Assembly: GCF_028640845.1 (NCBI RefSeq)
Contig: NC_080540.1
Span: forward strand, 97,687,561 to 97,751,560
Length of the DNA: 64,000 nucleotides
Origin: Ahaetulla prasina
Taxonomy: Eukaryota; Chordata; Lepidosauria; Squamata; Colubridae
Direction: 5' to 3'
The notes under the pieces were generated by a model that ran no database searches, was not told where the DNA came from, and worked only from the letters and a program-made list of their open reading frames with translations. This document shows, one piece after another, positions 62,726 through 64,000 of this stretch (its first letter is position 1; every line of letters starts with the position of its first letter). The position numbers and the translations under genes were made by a program.

Positions 62726-64000
62726 TATATAAATAAGAACACTTTACAGCGGATTCTGTTATCCAGACTGTTAAGTGTCTTTCTTTCTTGGGATATATTC
62801 AAACTAAGGCTTGATCTGATGAGGATCCTTTAAACCGAATGCTTATACTTGAGAGTCAAAAAGCAAAAGAGGCCTTTTAGGAGACAAAGTTCACTGCTGC
62901 TGAGCCCCAAAGCAAATGAACATCTCTGCTCAGAGAAACTCTTGAGTCTCCAATTATCTCCCATAATAAGTATGCTAAATAAGATGTTCCATTGCTATAA
63001 ACAAAGCACTGCAACACATTGTCTAGGTGGAAATGAGCCCCTCACTTAGATGCTTCTGGATTGAAAAGATTAGCCAATTATAAACTGTTGTACAGGGGAT
63101 GCCCAAATGTGTAAATAGCATACATTCTTCGGAGAGACTGCTTTCTTTTCTTTCTTTCTTTCTTTTTTTCTTTTTTGCAATTGTGGTGACATGCAGATAA
63201 CACTTATGTATATCTGCCTTTTGTATCCCGATTAGTGTTCATTTGTGGACCTTATGGCAGTGCGACAGAATGCAATGAATGTTGCTGGTTTCTGGGCAAG
63301 ATCTGTTTAATTTGTACATATTTGTACATATTTTAATCTTGTATTTTAAATTTTAAATGTTATGTCATATAGTGTGCCTTATTTTAATTGTGATGCTTCC
63401 GATATGAATAAACAAATTCATTGTTTAGAATCAATATTTCTCTAGTACAGTCTCAGCAATGCAAGAAAGTGAAGAAGTACTCAAAACAAAATATATATTC
63501 TGGAAATTGGGCATGAATTAACATATAACTTCAGTTTTAAAATATGTGGTTAGAGCTGTTGTTTATATCAGGGAAATTTCCATATAAACATATCCTGGAG
63601 AAATTGACTTTGGAAATAATGTGTATTGGGAAGTTGTACACAGAAGTTCCAAGGAAAAGTGAAAATCAGAAGTGGATATTTTATAGATTTCAATTTAAAT
63701 CAATTAAAATCCACTGCCTTCCTGAGAAGAATAATTCTATACTGAATTCTAATTGTAGGCAACAGAAATAAACACAAATAAGTAAAAAATGTGAACATTG
63801 TTTCAGCATTAACTCAGCCCGCCTTCCTTTTTTTTTTTTTTAATCCTGCCACCTAAAAGCTCCAACTGCCATTCTTTGAATCTGAGTCTAGCTCATTTTT
63901 ATCAGCCAAATAAAGAGATTCCAAAATTCCTAGCCATAAGCAACATAGAATTCATTGCTCTATACGTGCTATGTCTTTCTTTACTCTTTGCAGATGCTAC
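62726..64000. other. Intergenic to window end, unrecognised
   Basis: It contains a (TTTC)n tract at 63141-63176 and a poly-T run at 63827-63842. The stretch 63230-63425 is AT-rich and ends with an AATAAA near 63406, which looks like a 3' UTR end on the + strand, but no coding exon precedes it within reach. Nothing else is seen. Confidence 0.5.
63141..63176. repeat. (TTTC)n microsatellite
   Basis: Pyrimidine tetranucleotide run, slightly interrupted. Confidence 0.9.

Noticed and set aside
63230..63425. 3' UTR-like AT-rich end with AATAAA near 63406
   Set aside because: No upstream coding exon or transcript evidence; AATAAA is frequent by chance in AT-rich DNA.

Overview
This is vertebrate nuclear DNA, almost certainly from a squamate reptile and probably an advanced snake. 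It is AT-rich and has split genes with GT-AG introns and no operons. It is dense in repeats of squamate type: L2-clade LINEs whose 3' ends carry a 'taccgcccttctc' block, a Sauria-type SINE with an ACCTTT tail, an RTE-BovB 3' end, CR1 LINEs, and LINE tails that end in AATAG/ATTCT pentanucleotides, a feature known from colubroid snakes. The organism call is an inference from this repeat content; no species can be named.

The only host gene I can support is the 3' half of a follistatin-like gene, best matched to FSTL4, on the + strand. Eight exons lie between 5611 and 25069. They encode about 503 residues, running from the second Ig-like domain through the C-terminal beta-propeller-like region to the stop. 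All exon phases fit without a frameshift and every junction has AG/GT signals. The signal peptide, Kazal, EF-hand and first Ig exons must lie upstream of the window.

From 25070 to 64000 (about 39 kb) I find no host coding exon. This intergenic region is a layered record of transposition: L2, CR1 and two other LINE families, at least three solo LTRs, hAT-like and mariner/Tc1-like non-autonomous DNA elements, SINEs and microsatellites including a (GATA)n Bkm-type run. Several elements are nested, which gives relative ages. A solo LTR sits inside an L2, a LINE sits inside a MITE, and an ancient CR1 is split by a MITE.

The most interesting structure is a tandem duplication of about 1.86 kb at 49.9-53.6 kb. 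Its middle L2 copy is a chimera of the two outer L2 copies, with the switch point confined to about 5 bp, so the duplication looks like exchange between two L2 copies (or an assembly join at the same place). I found no sign of a new multi-gene biological system; almost all open frames outside FSTL4 are retrotransposon remains or reading-frame shadows of repeats.
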